From NCBI GenBank assembly GCA_963713695.1, contig CAVQMU010000005.1, positions 310,001 to 374,000 on the forward strand: 64,000 nt of DNA. Reading direction: 5' to 3'. This stretch comes from Rhodoblastus sp963713695 (GTDB lineage Bacteria > Pseudomonadota > Alphaproteobacteria > Rhizobiales > Beijerinckiaceae). This document shows, in pieces, positions 35,037 through 44,368 of this stretch. The position numbers and the translations under genes were made by a program. The notes under the pieces were generated by a model, which was not told the DNA's origin, made no database searches, and saw nothing but the letters and a program-made list of their open reading frames with translations. How positions within the stretch are numbered: the first letter of the stretch is position 1; each line of letters opens with the position of its first letter.

Positions 35037-35732
35037 TCAGAATCGCGGCTCCTTGCCGAGCGCGTCATGATGGGCGCTCGTCGCGATCTGGCGGAATTCT
35101 CCGTCGGGATCGTCGAGCGCCAGCAATTCACCACTGGAAACCCCGAAATAGGCGCCGTGCAGGCTGAGCCAACCCCGTGCTTCCAGCGTCGCTATATAAG
35201 GAAAGGAGCGCAGGTTCTTCAGGCTCTGCTTGATGGATTGCAAAGCCAGCCGCTCCGACCATTTTTCGAGAGGTTCGGTCGGCGCGCCGAGCTGTTCGGC
35301 CGCAGGCCCGATCAGCTTGATCCACCCGCCGATGAAATCGCCCGGCGCGAGAGGACGCATATAGGGATCGCTCTGCAACTGCGTATAGGCCTTGACGCCG
35401 CCGCACTGGGCGTGGCCCATCACAACGATATGCTTGACCTTGAGGCCCATCACCGCAAATTCGATAGCCGCCGAGGTGCCGTGGTAATCGTCGTTCGGCT
35501 GGTAGGGAGGCACCAGATTGGCGACGTTGCGCAGCACGAACATTTCGCCTGGGCCGGCGTCGAAAATTAATTCCGGCGAAACGCGGGAGTCGCAGCAACC
35601 GATCAACAGGATCTCGGGGTTCTGGCCCTGTTCGGCCAAGTGCTCAAATCTTTCACGCTCGCGTCCAAAACGCCCACCCAAGAAGCTCTCATAGCCCTCG
35701 GCCAGCCGTTTCGGAAAACTCGTTTCGCTCAT
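35037..35732 (-). CDS. Beta-class carbonic anhydrase
   Basis: Zinc enzyme interconverting CO2 and bicarbonate, which supplies bicarbonate for carboxylases such as the AccD-containing enzyme. In the 231-residue product the zinc ligands are C46 in GCCDSRV, H107 and C110 in GHAQCGG; D48 and R50 form the CxDSR dyad. The start at 35732 (MSETSFPKRL) has a GGGAAG upstream; the longer frame has no family similarity. Convergent with asd. Confidence 0.95.
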   Translation of the reverse strand: MSETSFPKRLAEGYESFLGGRFGRERERFEHLAEQGQNPEILLIGCCDSRVSPELIFDAGPGEMFVLRNVANLVPPYQPNDDYHGTSAAIEFAVMGLKVKHIVVMGHAQCGGVKAYTQLQSDPYMRPLAPGDFIGGWIKLIGPAAEQLGAPTEPLEKWSERLALQSIKQSLKNLRSFPYIATLEARGWLSLHGAYFGVSSGELLALDDPDGEFRQIATSAHHDALGKEPRF

Positions 35733-35958
35733 ATCGATTTGCTTCCCATTTCGCTCCTTGTGCCGCAATGCGGCAGAATGAGCAATCCTTCGCTTCAACT
35801 CGCCCCGCGACATTTCGCAGCGTTTTCGAGCAATCGATCCGCTTGGATCGGATCGGGAGCGCGCATTTGCCAAAAGTTGAAATGACAATGGCATGAAACG
35901 CGGCAAGACATTATGGTGCCGCGCAACAGATTGAGTGATCCCTTTTGCCGGAGACAAC

Positions 35959-36840
35959 ATGACCAGCCTTCGCCCTCGCCGCAGCGTCCTTTACATGCCC
36001 GGCTCGAACGCCCGCGCGCTGGAAAAGGCCAGGACAATCGCAGCCGACGCCTTGATCCTCGATCTCGAAGACGCCGTCGCTCCCGACGCGAAGGAACTGG
36101 CGCGCAACCAGGTCGCCGCCGCCGTGAAGGCTGGCGGTTTCGGCCGCCGCGAAGTGGTCGTCCGCATCAATGGCTCCGGGACGCCCTGGGGCAAGGACGA
36201 CATGGTCGCCGCGGCGCAGGCCGGTCCGGACGCCATTCTCATCCCCAAGGTCTCCTCCCCCGGCGACATCATGATGGCGGCGAAAGCCATGCGCGACGCC
36301 GGCGCGCCGGACCATACACGCCTCTGGGCGATGATGGAGACCCCGGTCGCCATCCTGAACGCCGATTCCATAGTGCGCACCGCCATGGACCCAGCCTCGC
36401 GCCTCGCAGTCCTGGTTATGGGAACGAACGACATCGCCAAGGAGACGCGGGCGCGGCTGACGCCGGGCCGGCCCTCCATGCTGGCCTATCTCTCGATCTG
36501 CGTCGCCGCCGCTCGGGCGCATGGCGCTGAAATCATCGATGGCGTCTATAATGATTTTTCCAACGAGGCCGGCTTCCGCGCCGAATGCGAGCAGGGCCGC
36601 GATTTTGGCATGGACGGCAAGACCTTGATTCACCCCAACCAGGTTGCCGTCTGCAACGAGGTTTTTGCGCCTGCCGAAGGTGAAATCACCTTTGCGCGGA
36701 AAATCATAGAGGTTTTCGACCAGCCGGAGAACGCCTCCAAGGGAGCCTTGCAGATCGACGGCAAGATGGTCGAAAGGCTGCACGCCGACATGGCGCGACG
36801 CACGGTCGCGATCGCCGAAGCGATTGCCGCCAGCGCCTGA
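35959..36840 (+). CDS. HpcH/HpaI-aldolase family CoA ester lyase (CitE-like)
   Basis: A 293-residue TIM-barrel lyase. RRSVLYMPGSNARALEKA and the metal-binding DLEDAVAPD near residue 40, with MGTNDIAKETRAR and GKTLIHPNQVAVCNEVF later, are CitE-like signatures. CitE/malyl-CoA lyase-type enzymes cleave citryl- or malyl-CoA esters; the precise substrate is undecided, since the sequence is not the serine-cycle Mcl form. The ATG at 35959 has a GGAGA upstream. No citrate lyase alpha/gamma genes are nearby, so a malyl-CoA or methylmalyl-CoA role is likelier. Confidence 0.88.
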   Translation: MTSLRPRRSVLYMPGSNARALEKARTIAADALILDLEDAVAPDAKELARNQVAAAVKAGGFGRREVVVRINGSGTPWGKDDMVAAAQAGPDAILIPKVSSPGDIMMAAKAMRDAGAPDHTRLWAMMETPVAILNADSIVRTAMDPASRLAVLVMGTNDIAKETRARLTPGRPSMLAYLSICVAAARAHGAEIIDGVYNDFSNEAGFRAECEQGRDFGMDGKTLIHPNQVAVCNEVFAPAEGEITFARKIIEVFDQPENASKGALQIDGKMVERLHADMARRTVAIAEAIAASA

Positions 36841-36904
36841 TTCCTCGTTCGCGCCGATTTCGGGTTTTCTCGGCCGGGACGGCGTCTATAATGACGGGGG
36901 AACG

Positions 36905-38401
36905 ATGGGGAATGTGATGAGTGACGAGAAGGACGGGCAGGCCGAAAGCAGCGGAATGGGCGCTATGCCCGTCGCCGGAGCGGAATCGCTCTCCGGACGG
37001 ACACGCACGGCGCCCGTTATCGAGGGCCAGGCGGTAGAAGTTCCCGCGGGGGAGCCAGCGGCGGTTCCGTCAGAGCGAGCGGAAGCTGTTGACAAAGAAG
37101 CCGTCGAACAGGAGACGGGAGAGCCCTCGAGCGCGGCCACGCCGACGGAATCCATTGAGGCTGGAACGACCGACGCCAGCGGAAAAGAGCCTCAGCCGAG
37201 GAGCGTGCTGCGCGCCGCAGGCGCGGTGGCGGCTCTGTTGGCGCTCGGCGCCGGGGGTTATTACGGTTGGACCGAATTCGGCGGCAAGAAGGCCGCGACC
37301 GACATATTCGCAGCCTCAGAGACCGCACCGCCAGGTCCCGGCGCCGGAACTCCCGCCGACAAGCAGGCCGAGACGCCAGCGCCGGCTGCTGCCTCGCCGC
37401 CGGTGGGTGAGGCTTCGCAGAAAGCCAACGAAGCACCCTTAGCGCCCATGGCCGAAAAGGAGTCTAAGGCTGCCGAACCCGCTCCCGCTCCATCGGGAGC
37501 GCCGGGTGAAAAGTCGCAGCAGGCGCCCGACGTTGTTCCCGATAAAATGGCCGAGACGCGTGCGCCTGTTTCGTCGCCCGTTCAGACCATGAAGAAAGCC
37601 GAAGAAGCCCCTGCAGCGACCGCTCCATCGAAGGTCGAGCCGTCACCCGCGGCGCCGGCGCCGGACAAGGCGGCAGCCGCTGGCGGTGCGGAAGCAGAAA
37701 CGAAGCTGACGCAAATGGCCGCCCAACTCGCGGCGACGCAAACGACCCTGGAGCAGGTTAGCCAGCGGCTGAAAGCCGTCGAAGTTCAGCTGGCCATCCC
37801 CAAGACAGATGCGCGCGCCCAACTCGCAGAACGCGACGCGGGCCCGGCCAATACAGGCGACGCCTCGGCGCGCGTCGTCGCCGCGCAAAGCCTCCTTGCC
37901 GCGCTCAGGCAGGGCGACGATTATTCCCCCATGCTGGCCGCGCTGCAAAACCTCGGCGGCGATCCCGTTCACCTGGCGCGACTGCGCGCAGGCGTGACCA
38001 CTCCTACCCCCGCCAAACTTGCCGAAAATTTCGCTGCGCTCGCGCCGAAGATCATGGCCAGCGCGGCGCCGGTCGCGCAACAACCTGCGGAAACCAAGCC
38101 GCAAGGCTTTGGAGAATCCGCATGGGCGTTTTTAGCAGTCCGCCTCAATAAAATGGTAAAGGTCCGTCCGGTCGGCGCGCCTGATCAGGATGCAGTGGCC
38201 TCGCGGATTGATCGCGTCGAAAAAGATCTGTTGCATAACGATATCGCTGGCGCGTTGTCGGAGCGGGCGCAATTGCCTGCGTCGGCGCTGTCCGTGACCG
38301 CCGACTGGGCCTCCGCCGCGCAGGCGCGGCTCGACGCCGAGGAGGCCGCCAAGGCCGAATTGGCCCAGTCGCTGCAAAATTTGAGCAAAAGCAAGTCCTG
38401 A
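36905..38401 (+). CDS. Mitofilin-like inner membrane protein (COG4223)
   Basis: A ~498-residue protein: an acidic N-terminal cytoplasmic part, one membrane helix (ALLALGAGGYYGWTEF region), a long Pro/Ala-rich linker, a coiled coil (TQMAAQLAATQTTLEQVSQR) and a C-terminal helical mitofilin-type domain. Alphaproteobacterial relatives of mitochondrial Mic60 bend the inner membrane and contact outer-membrane proteins. Start at 36905 (MGNVM) or 36917 (MSDEK). It is followed 42 bases later by a HemY-like gene, the conserved pair; hemC and hemD, often upstream in other genomes, are not in this window. Confidence 0.82.
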   Translation: MGNVMSDEKDGQAESSGMGAMPVAGAESLSGRTRTAPVIEGQAVEVPAGEPAAVPSERAEAVDKEAVEQETGEPSSAATPTESIEAGTTDASGKEPQPRSVLRAAGAVAALLALGAGGYYGWTEFGGKKAATDIFAASETAPPGPGAGTPADKQAETPAPAAASPPVGEASQKANEAPLAPMAEKESKAAEPAPAPSGAPGEKSQQAPDVVPDKMAETRAPVSSPVQTMKKAEEAPAATAPSKVEPSPAAPAPDKAAAAGGAEAETKLTQMAAQLAATQTTLEQVSQRLKAVEVQLAIPKTDARAQLAERDAGPANTGDASARVVAAQSLLAALRQGDDYSPMLAALQNLGGDPVHLARLRAGVTTPTPAKLAENFAALAPKIMASAAPVAQQPAETKPQGFGESAWAFLAVRLNKMVKVRPVGAPDQDAVASRIDRVEKDLLHNDIAGALSERAQLPASALSVTADWASAAQARLDAEEAAKAELAQSLQNLSKSKS

Positions 38402-38443
38402 CGGCGCAATCCCCCGCACCGCATTTCCAGTTGAGTATTCGCG

Positions 38444-39979
38444 ATGTTCCGCATCCTGATCTTCCTGCTCCTGATTGCCGCAGCCGCTTTCGGCCTGGGG
38501 CTCCTGCTCGAACAGCCAGGCACGCTGTCGCTGACCTGGTTCGGCTATCACGTCGAAACATCGCCGCTGGTCGGACTGAGTTCGGTGGCGCTCGTCGCCA
38601 TACTCGCCTGGAGCGTCATTCGCTTCATCTTCGCCGTTCCGAGCCTCATGTCCGTCGCGCGCCATGCGAGGCGGCGGAAGCGCGGCCATGAGGCGATCGC
38701 GCGCGGCATTCTTGCAGCGGGCGTCGGCGACGCGCGCAAGGCCGAACGCGCCAGCCGCGACGCCAAAAAATATTTGCCGCACGAACCCCTGACCTTGCTG
38801 CTGCAGGCGCAATCCGCACAGCTCGCCGGCGACCGCTCGGGGGCCGAGCGCGCCTTCACCGCCATGGCCGGACGTCAGGAAACCAGATTGCTGGGCCTGC
38901 GCGGCCTGCATGCGGAAAGCCTTCGCCAGGGCGATCACGAAACGGCCCACGCTTTTGCGATGCAGGCGCAAGCCATGGCGCCGCTGGCCTGGTCGGGACA
39001 AGCCGTGCTCGATCGCTATGCCGAGCAGAATGATTGGGAGGCGGCCCGACTCTGCGTCGAACAGAACCTGCGGGCGAAAATTGTCGACGCCGCCACGGCC
39101 AATCGCCAGAAGGCGGTGCTGGACACGGCCATCGCCAGGGAATGCGAACTCACTGACCCCGAACGCGCAGTCAAGCTTTTGCGCGCGGCTGTAAAGAAGG
39201 CGCCGAATCTGACGCCGGCAACGGCTTTGCTCGGGCGGCTCCTCTCGCGCAAGGGCGACTTGCGCGGAGGCTCGAAACTGATCGAAGCGGCCTTTGCAAA
39301 AACCCCGCATCCCGACCTCGCCCAGGCCTATGTCGACATGCGCCCCGGCGATTCCTCGGCCGACAGGCTTTTGCGCGCGAAAACGCTCGCCAAATGTGCG
39401 CCCAACGATCCGGAAAGCGCGATGATGATCGCGCAAGCTGCGCTGGGCGCCAGGGATTTCTCCACGGCCCGCGCCGCCATGGCGCCGCTGATCAACGGCG
39501 GCGAGCGGCCGACCGCTCGCATGTGCGTCATCATGGCTGAGATCGAAGACCGCGAACATGACGCGCAGGGGCTGGTGCGCGAATGGCTGGCGCGCGGTTC
39601 GCGCGCCCCACGTGACGCCGCCTGGGTCGCTGACGGGCATTATTCAAAGCAATGGGCTCCTGTTTCGCCTGTGACGGGCAAGCTCGACGCCTATCGCTGG
39701 CTGCAGCCCAAGGAAGCGCTGACCGGTCCGATAGAGGCGCCTCCTCCCGCCTATGAGCCGCCGCCCGCGCTCACGGTCGAGGAAACGCCGAAGGCGGAAA
39801 ACGTTGAGGCCCAAGCGAATGTTCCCGTCAAAATCCTGCCGCCCGTCGCGACCAAGCCCGACGTGACGACCGAACCGCCGCGACAGCCCTCCACGCCACA
39901 ACCGGTGATTTTTCCTCTGGCGACGCCGCCAGACGATCCCGGACCGAAAAAGCAGCAGGCGGAACTACGATCGTATTGA
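38444..39979 (+). CDS. HemY-like tetratricopeptide membrane protein
   Basis: A 511-residue protein with two N-terminal membrane helices (LIFLLLIAAAAFGLGLLLEQ and VALVAILAWSVIRF region) enclosing the HemY_N signature LSLTWFGYHVET. A run of TPR-like helices follows, then a Pro-rich tail. HemY proteins are linked to heme biosynthesis by neighbourhood, but the biochemical role is unsettled. Forms a pair with the mitofilin-like gene and is probably co-transcribed with it. Confidence 0.88.
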   Translation: MFRILIFLLLIAAAAFGLGLLLEQPGTLSLTWFGYHVETSPLVGLSSVALVAILAWSVIRFIFAVPSLMSVARHARRRKRGHEAIARGILAAGVGDARKAERASRDAKKYLPHEPLTLLLQAQSAQLAGDRSGAERAFTAMAGRQETRLLGLRGLHAESLRQGDHETAHAFAMQAQAMAPLAWSGQAVLDRYAEQNDWEAARLCVEQNLRAKIVDAATANRQKAVLDTAIARECELTDPERAVKLLRAAVKKAPNLTPATALLGRLLSRKGDLRGGSKLIEAAFAKTPHPDLAQAYVDMRPGDSSADRLLRAKTLAKCAPNDPESAMMIAQAALGARDFSTARAAMAPLINGGERPTARMCVIMAEIEDREHDAQGLVREWLARGSRAPRDAAWVADGHYSKQWAPVSPVTGKLDAYRWLQPKEALTGPIEAPPPAYEPPPALTVEETPKAENVEAQANVPVKILPPVATKPDVTTEPPRQPSTPQPVIFPLATPPDDPGPKKQQAELRSY

Positions 39980-39997
39980 CGGGACTGCGGTACGTCC

Positions 39998-40026
39998 TCG
40001 ACAAGAGCCGTCAAATTCTGTATAGG
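39998..40026 (+). promoter_or_regulatory. Candidate sigma-70 promoter for rplS
   Basis: TCGACA and TATAGG separated by 17 bases, 129 bases upstream of the rplS start. Matches are 5/6 and 4/6 to consensus. Spacing is ideal, but no experimental support is available. Confidence 0.4.
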
Positions 40027-40154
40027 GCCGCCTCCAGCTCGAATTCGGGCGGAAACAGTTGCGCACAATTCGGTTCGGCAAAATCTGCTCCGGAATGGTC
40101 GCCAATTCACAACAGCGTTCCGAAACGCTCGCCGCAAGGCGGAACGGAGATAAA

Positions 40155-40559
40155 ATGGCAGTCAACATCATTGAACAGCTCGAAGCCGAGCAGCTCGCCA
40201 AGCTTTCCGCTGGCAAGACTATCCCGGAATTCGGTCCCGGCGACACCATCGTAGTCAACGTGAAGGTGAAGGAAGGCGACCGCACCCGCGTGCAGGCCTA
40301 TGAGGGCGTCGTGATCGCCCGCAACGGCGGAGGCCTCAACGAGAGCTTCACCGTTCGCAAGATTTCCTATGGCGAAGGCGTCGAGCGCGTCTTCCCGGTG
40401 TATGGCCCGCTGATCGATTCGATCAAGGTCGTCCGCCGCGGCAAGGTGCGTCGCGCCAAGCTTTATTACTTGCGCGACCGTCGCGGCAAGTCCGCTCGTA
40501 TCGCAGAGCGTTCCGACCCCAAGACCAAGGCCAAGGACAAGGCCGCCAACGCCAAGTAA
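40155..40559 (+). CDS. rplS: 50S ribosomal protein L19
   Basis: L19 lies at the interface of the two ribosomal subunits. The 134-residue product has GDTIVVNVKVKEGDRTRVQA, the KISYGEGVERVFPVY signature and the basic C-terminal VRRGKVRRAKLYYLRDRRGK. The ATG at 40155 (MAVNIIEQLE) has a CGGAGA upstream. The usual upstream neighbours rimM and trmD are missing here; leuC follows after a terminator. Confidence 0.97.
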   Translation: MAVNIIEQLEAEQLAKLSAGKTIPEFGPGDTIVVNVKVKEGDRTRVQAYEGVVIARNGGGLNESFTVRKISYGEGVERVFPVYGPLIDSIKVVRRGKVRRAKLYYLRDRRGKSARIAERSDPKTKAKDKAANAK

Positions 40560-40596
40560 GATCTGAATCGGCCGTTATTCGCGCTGACTTCCCGCG

Positions 40597-40625
40597 AAGG
40601 CTGGCCTCTGCGCCAGCCTTTTTCG
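40597..40625 (+). terminator. Intrinsic terminator after rplS
   Basis: AAGGCTGGC / GCCAGCCTT stem, loop CTCTGC, running into TTTTTCGC, 37 bases past the rplS stop. Confidence 0.9.
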
Positions 40626-40734
40626 CATTCCGGCGTCATTTTGAAATTCCGGCCTTGTCCGGACGCTCGAAAGCGCCATTTCGTTAATCATCGGTTCGGC
40701 GAAAGCACGTCCGGCCGCATCAGGGACGAGGAAG

Positions 40735-42153
40735 ATGGTTGAGACCTCCGGCACGCCGCGCACGCTTTACGACAAGATCTGGGACGATCATGTCGTCGAC
40801 ATCCAGCCGGACGGCACCGCACTTCTTTATATCGACCGCCATCTGATCCATGAAGTGACCAGCCCTCAGGCTTTCGAGGGCTTGCGCATGACGAAGAGGA
40901 CGGTCCATGCGCCTCAGAAAACCCTCGCGGTCGTGGATCACAACGTGCCGACCACCGACCGCTCCAAGCCGATCGAAGATCCGGAGAGCAAGGCGCAGGT
41001 TGAACAACTGGCGACCAACGCCCGCGATTTCGGCGTCGAATATTTCAACGAGCATGACCGCCGCCAGGGCGTCGTGCACATTATCGGTCCGGAACAAGGT
41101 TTTACGTTGCCGGGCGCGACCATTGTCTGCGGCGACAGCCACACCTCCACCCACGGCGCCTTCGGCGCCCTAGCGCATGGCATCGGCACCTCGGAAGTCG
41201 AGCATGTGCTCGCCACCCAGACTCTGATCCAGTCCAAGGCCAAGAACATGCTGGTCAAGGTCGATGGCAAGCTCGGGGAGGATGTCACCGCCAAGGACAT
41301 TGTTCTGGCTATCATCGGCAAAATCGGCACGGCTGGCGGCACCGGCTATGTCATCGAATATGCAGGCGAAGCTATCGAAGCCCTTTCCATGGAAGGCCGC
41401 ATGACCGTCTGCAACATGTCCATTGAGGGCGGCGCCCGCGCCGGTCTGATCGCGCCGGACGAAAAGACTTTCCAGTACCTCAAGGGCCGTCCCAAGGCGC
41501 CCGAGGGTGAGGCTTGGGAAAGCGCTCTGCATTATTGGTCGCAACTCAAAAGCGATCCGGGTGCGCATTACGACGCTGTCGTCGAACTCGACGCCGGCGC
41601 CCTGCCGCCCCTGCTGACCTGGGGCACCAGCCCCGAGGACGTGGTGGCCATCGACGGAACGGTTCCGACAGCGGATTCCGGCGCCACCGAAGCCCAGCGT
41701 GTCAAGATTCAGCGTTCGCTTGATTATATGGGACTCAAAGGTGGCGAAAAGCCTGTCGACATCAAGATCGACCGCGTTTTCATCGGCTCTTGCACCAATG
41801 GTCGCATCGAGGATTTGCGCGCGGCAGCAAAGATCGCGGAGGGACGCAAGGTGGCAAGTCATGTCAACGCTCTGGTCGTGCCAGGTTCGGGCCTCGTCAA
41901 GGAACAGGCGGAAGCCGAGGGCCTCGACAAGATTTTTCTTGCCGCCGGCTTCGAATGGCGTGAGCCGGGCTGCTCGATGTGCCTTGCTATGAACCCCGAT
42001 CGGCTGGCGCCCGGCGAGCGTTGCGCGTCGACTTCGAACCGCAATTTCGAGGGACGCCAGGGTTTCAAGGGCCGCACCCATCTCGTCTCCCCCGCAATGG
42101 CGGCGGCGGCGGCGGTCGCCGGACATTTCGTCGATCTGCGCAGCTTCCACTGA
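40735..42153 (+). CDS. leuC: 3-isopropylmalate dehydratase large subunit
   Basis: Forms with LeuD the [4Fe-4S] isomerase of leucine synthesis. The 472-residue protein has CGDSHTSTHGAFGALAHGIG and the cluster ligands in FIGSCTNGRIEDLR and GCSMCLAMNPD. Intact and full length. leuD lies 1.6 kb further on, with three unrelated small genes between, all on the same strand. Confidence 0.97.
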   Translation: MVETSGTPRTLYDKIWDDHVVDIQPDGTALLYIDRHLIHEVTSPQAFEGLRMTKRTVHAPQKTLAVVDHNVPTTDRSKPIEDPESKAQVEQLATNARDFGVEYFNEHDRRQGVVHIIGPEQGFTLPGATIVCGDSHTSTHGAFGALAHGIGTSEVEHVLATQTLIQSKAKNMLVKVDGKLGEDVTAKDIVLAIIGKIGTAGGTGYVIEYAGEAIEALSMEGRMTVCNMSIEGGARAGLIAPDEKTFQYLKGRPKAPEGEAWESALHYWSQLKSDPGAHYDAVVELDAGALPPLLTWGTSPEDVVAIDGTVPTADSGATEAQRVKIQRSLDYMGLKGGEKPVDIKIDRVFIGSCTNGRIEDLRAAAKIAEGRKVASHVNALVVPGSGLVKEQAEAEGLDKIFLAAGFEWREPGCSMCLAMNPDRLAPGERCASTSNRNFEGRQGFKGRTHLVSPAMAAAAAVAGHFVDLRSFH

Positions 42154-42164
42154 TCGGATCGCTC

Positions 42165-42677
42165 ATGGACGCCGGAACCCTGCGCGCGCTTCAAGCGCCC
42201 TTGAAGGAAAAATACAAGGCGGATTCAAGTTCCGCTCTGGTCACTCTCAAGGCGGAAGGCGATTTGTCGGGCGAGGGCCTCGTCTGCAAGGTTTCGACCT
42301 CGCGCGCGATGATCGAGGCGGGACTGCACCCGGCCACCGGCGGCAACGGCATGCAGGCCTGTTCAGGCGATATGCTGCTAGAAGCGCTTGTCGCATGCGC
42401 CGGCGTAACATTGAAGGCCGTTGCGACAGCGATTGATTTTCGGCTTGGAGGCGGCGTCGTGCGGGCGGAAGGCGATCTCGACTTCCGCGGGACGCTGGGC
42501 GTCACCAGGGACGCGCCGGTCGGCTTTGCCGATATAAGGCTGATTTTCGAAATCGACACCGACGAGCCGCAGGAGCGAATCGACGCCCTCACCCGGCTGA
42601 CTGAGCGCTACTGCGTCGTTTTCCAAACGCTCGCGGCACCCCCCAAGCTCACGCTGACGGTCAAGACCGGATCCTGA
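42165..42677 (+). CDS. OsmC-family protein
   Basis: A 170-residue OsmC/Ohr fold protein; these reduce organic hydroperoxides through two cysteines. The candidate cysteines lie in MQACSGDMLLEALVACAGVT. The C-terminal half has the LIFEIDTDEPQERIDALTRL helix. Begins 12 bases after leuC, so transcription is probably shared. Substrate and true peroxidase activity are unproven. Confidence 0.88.
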   Translation: MDAGTLRALQAPLKEKYKADSSSALVTLKAEGDLSGEGLVCKVSTSRAMIEAGLHPATGGNGMQACSGDMLLEALVACAGVTLKAVATAIDFRLGGGVVRAEGDLDFRGTLGVTRDAPVGFADIRLIFEIDTDEPQERIDALTRLTERYCVVFQTLAAPPKLTLTVKTGS

Positions 42678-42695
42678 ACCAGAAAGGAAGCGGCC

Positions 42696-43121
42696 ATGGC
42701 AAGCGTAAGACCGCCCGCGCTCGATTGGACCGAGCGCCGGGCTCCCTCGCTCGAGGAATTCGAGGCCCTGGCCGATGCGGCGTTCCACCGGCTTCCCGGA
42801 CGATTCCTGAAATTTTGCGAAGGGCTGGTGATCCGCGTCGAGGATTTTCCAGAAGAAGACGTGCTACTCGAATTCGAGGCAGAATCCGAATTTGAACTGC
42901 TCGGCCTTTTTCGCGGGCACGGTATGGCTCAGAGCGGCGAAGTCCGATCCGGCGAATTTCCCAACGTGATCTTTCTCTACCGACGTCCCATCCTCGATGT
43001 CTGGTCCGAAGGCGACGATACCTTGGGCGATCTCGTCAAGCATGTGCTGGTGCATGAAATCGGCCATCATTTCGGCCTGTCCGACGAGGACATGGAGCGT
43101 ATCGAGCGAGAAGCGCTTTGA
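42696..43121 (+). CDS. Zincin-like metallopeptidase family protein
   Basis: A 141-residue protein with the zinc-binding HEIGHHFGLSDEDM motif (H120, E121, H124 and D130) near the C-terminus. This belongs to the short metallopeptidase family PF06262, whose substrates are unknown. Preceded by GAAAGGAAG and located 18 bases after the OsmC gene. Intact. Confidence 0.9.
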   Translation: MASVRPPALDWTERRAPSLEEFEALADAAFHRLPGRFLKFCEGLVIRVEDFPEEDVLLEFEAESEFELLGLFRGHGMAQSGEVRSGEFPNVIFLYRRPILDVWSEGDDTLGDLVKHVLVHEIGHHFGLSDEDMERIEREAL

Positions 43122-43139
43122 ATTTAAAAAGGTCGAGTC

Positions 43140-43625
43140 ATGACCGGTAAAATCGTTGATCATCCAGTTGCTGTTGAAGCCGCCTCAGCACCTTTGCGGA
43201 CCAAGCCTTCCAATTACCCAGAGCCTTTCTTCAGCCGCATGGCGCGACGAGAAAAGCGACCGCTTGGGGATCTGTTCGGCCTGAAGAATTTCGGCGTCAA
43301 TCTCACCCGCTTGGCGCCGGGTGGCGAATCGGCCTTGTTGCATCGGCATTCGCGCCAGGACGAATTCATCTATATCCTCGAAGGCGAACCTCACCTGGTC
43401 ACGGAAACGGGAGAGACCCGATTGCACCCAGGCATGTGCGCCGGTTTCCCTGCGGCTGGCGCGGCTCATCAACTCGTCAATCGCACCAATTTTTTCGTCG
43501 TCTATCTCGAAATCGGCGACCGCGCGCTGGGCGACGAGGGACTTTATCCGCGCGATGATCTGAAAGCCGTCCTGCAGCCGGACGGTCGCTGGTCTTTCGC
43601 CCGTAAGGACGGAACTCCATATTAA
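43140..43625 (+). CDS. Cupin-domain protein
   Basis: A 161-residue single-cupin protein. Cupin motif 1 reads GGESALLHRHSRQDEFIYI-LEG (the two His and the Glu being metal ligands) and motif 2 lies around MCAGFPAAGAAHQLVN. No catalytic role can be assigned. Follows the metallopeptidase by 18 bases and precedes leuD. Confidence 0.9.
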   Translation: MTGKIVDHPVAVEAASAPLRTKPSNYPEPFFSRMARREKRPLGDLFGLKNFGVNLTRLAPGGESALLHRHSRQDEFIYILEGEPHLVTETGETRLHPGMCAGFPAAGAAHQLVNRTNFFVVYLEIGDRALGDEGLYPRDDLKAVLQPDGRWSFARKDGTPY

Positions 43626-43709
43626 AACGCTCTGATTGCCCTCCGCCATCCCCTTTGCTAAATCCAATGCAATTCGCCGATCCGGCGCCAAAATCCCGGG
43701 CCCAAAAAC

Positions 43710-44315
43710 ATGGAAAAGTTCACGAAATTCACGGGCGTCGCTGCGCCGTTGCCGATCACCAATATCGACACGGACATGATCATCCCCAAGCAATATCTGA
43801 AGACGATCGCCCGCACCGGCCTCGGAAAGGGCCTGTTTTCGGAAATGCGCTACAAGGAAGACGGCTCGGAAAATCCCGATTTCGTGCTGAACAAGCCCGC
43901 CTATCGCAAGGCGCAGATTCTGGTGGCGGAAGATAATTTTGGCTGCGGCTCCTCTCGCGAACATGCCCCCTGGGCGCTGCTCGACTTCGGCGTGCGCGCG
44001 GTAATCTCGACCAGTTTCGCCGATATTTTTTACAACAACTGTTTCAAGAACGGCATCCTGCCGATCAAGGTCTCGAAAGAGGACCTCGCCAAGCTGATGG
44101 ACGACGCCAATCGCGGCGCCAACGCCACCCTGACGATTGATCTTGAAGCGCAGGAAATTCGAGGCCCCGACGGCGGCGTGGTGAGGTTCGACATTGATCC
44201 GCATCGCAAGCACTGCCTGATCGAGGGGCTCGACGATATCGGCCTGACAATGGTCAAAGCGCCGAAAATCGCCGATTTCGAAGCAAAAATCGCCAAGGAC
44301 CGGCCCTGGATCTGA
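43710..44315 (+). CDS. leuD: 3-isopropylmalate dehydratase small subunit
   Basis: Swivel-domain partner of LeuC. The 201-residue protein contains NIDTDMIIPKQYLKTI and the substrate-recognition loop DNFGCGSSREHAPWAL. Intact. Separated from leuC by OsmC, metallopeptidase and cupin genes in the same orientation, so all five may form one operon. Confidence 0.96.
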   Translation: MEKFTKFTGVAAPLPITNIDTDMIIPKQYLKTIARTGLGKGLFSEMRYKEDGSENPDFVLNKPAYRKAQILVAEDNFGCGSSREHAPWALLDFGVRAVISTSFADIFYNNCFKNGILPIKVSKEDLAKLMDDANRGANATLTIDLEAQEIRGPDGGVVRFDIDPHRKHCLIEGLDDIGLTMVKAPKIADFEAKIAKDRPWI

Positions 44316-44368
44316 GACGTCTACGCTTTTCCATTTTTTTGCCGCGAGAATCACGTTAGGCTTGCGCC

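Noticed and set aside
36881..36900. TATAAT-containing repeat (GGCGTCTATAATGA) before the mitofilin-like gene
   Set aside because: The same 14 bases occur inside the CitE-like coding sequence at about 36541, and the -10-like box is only 17 bases from the start codon without a -35; likely coincidence.
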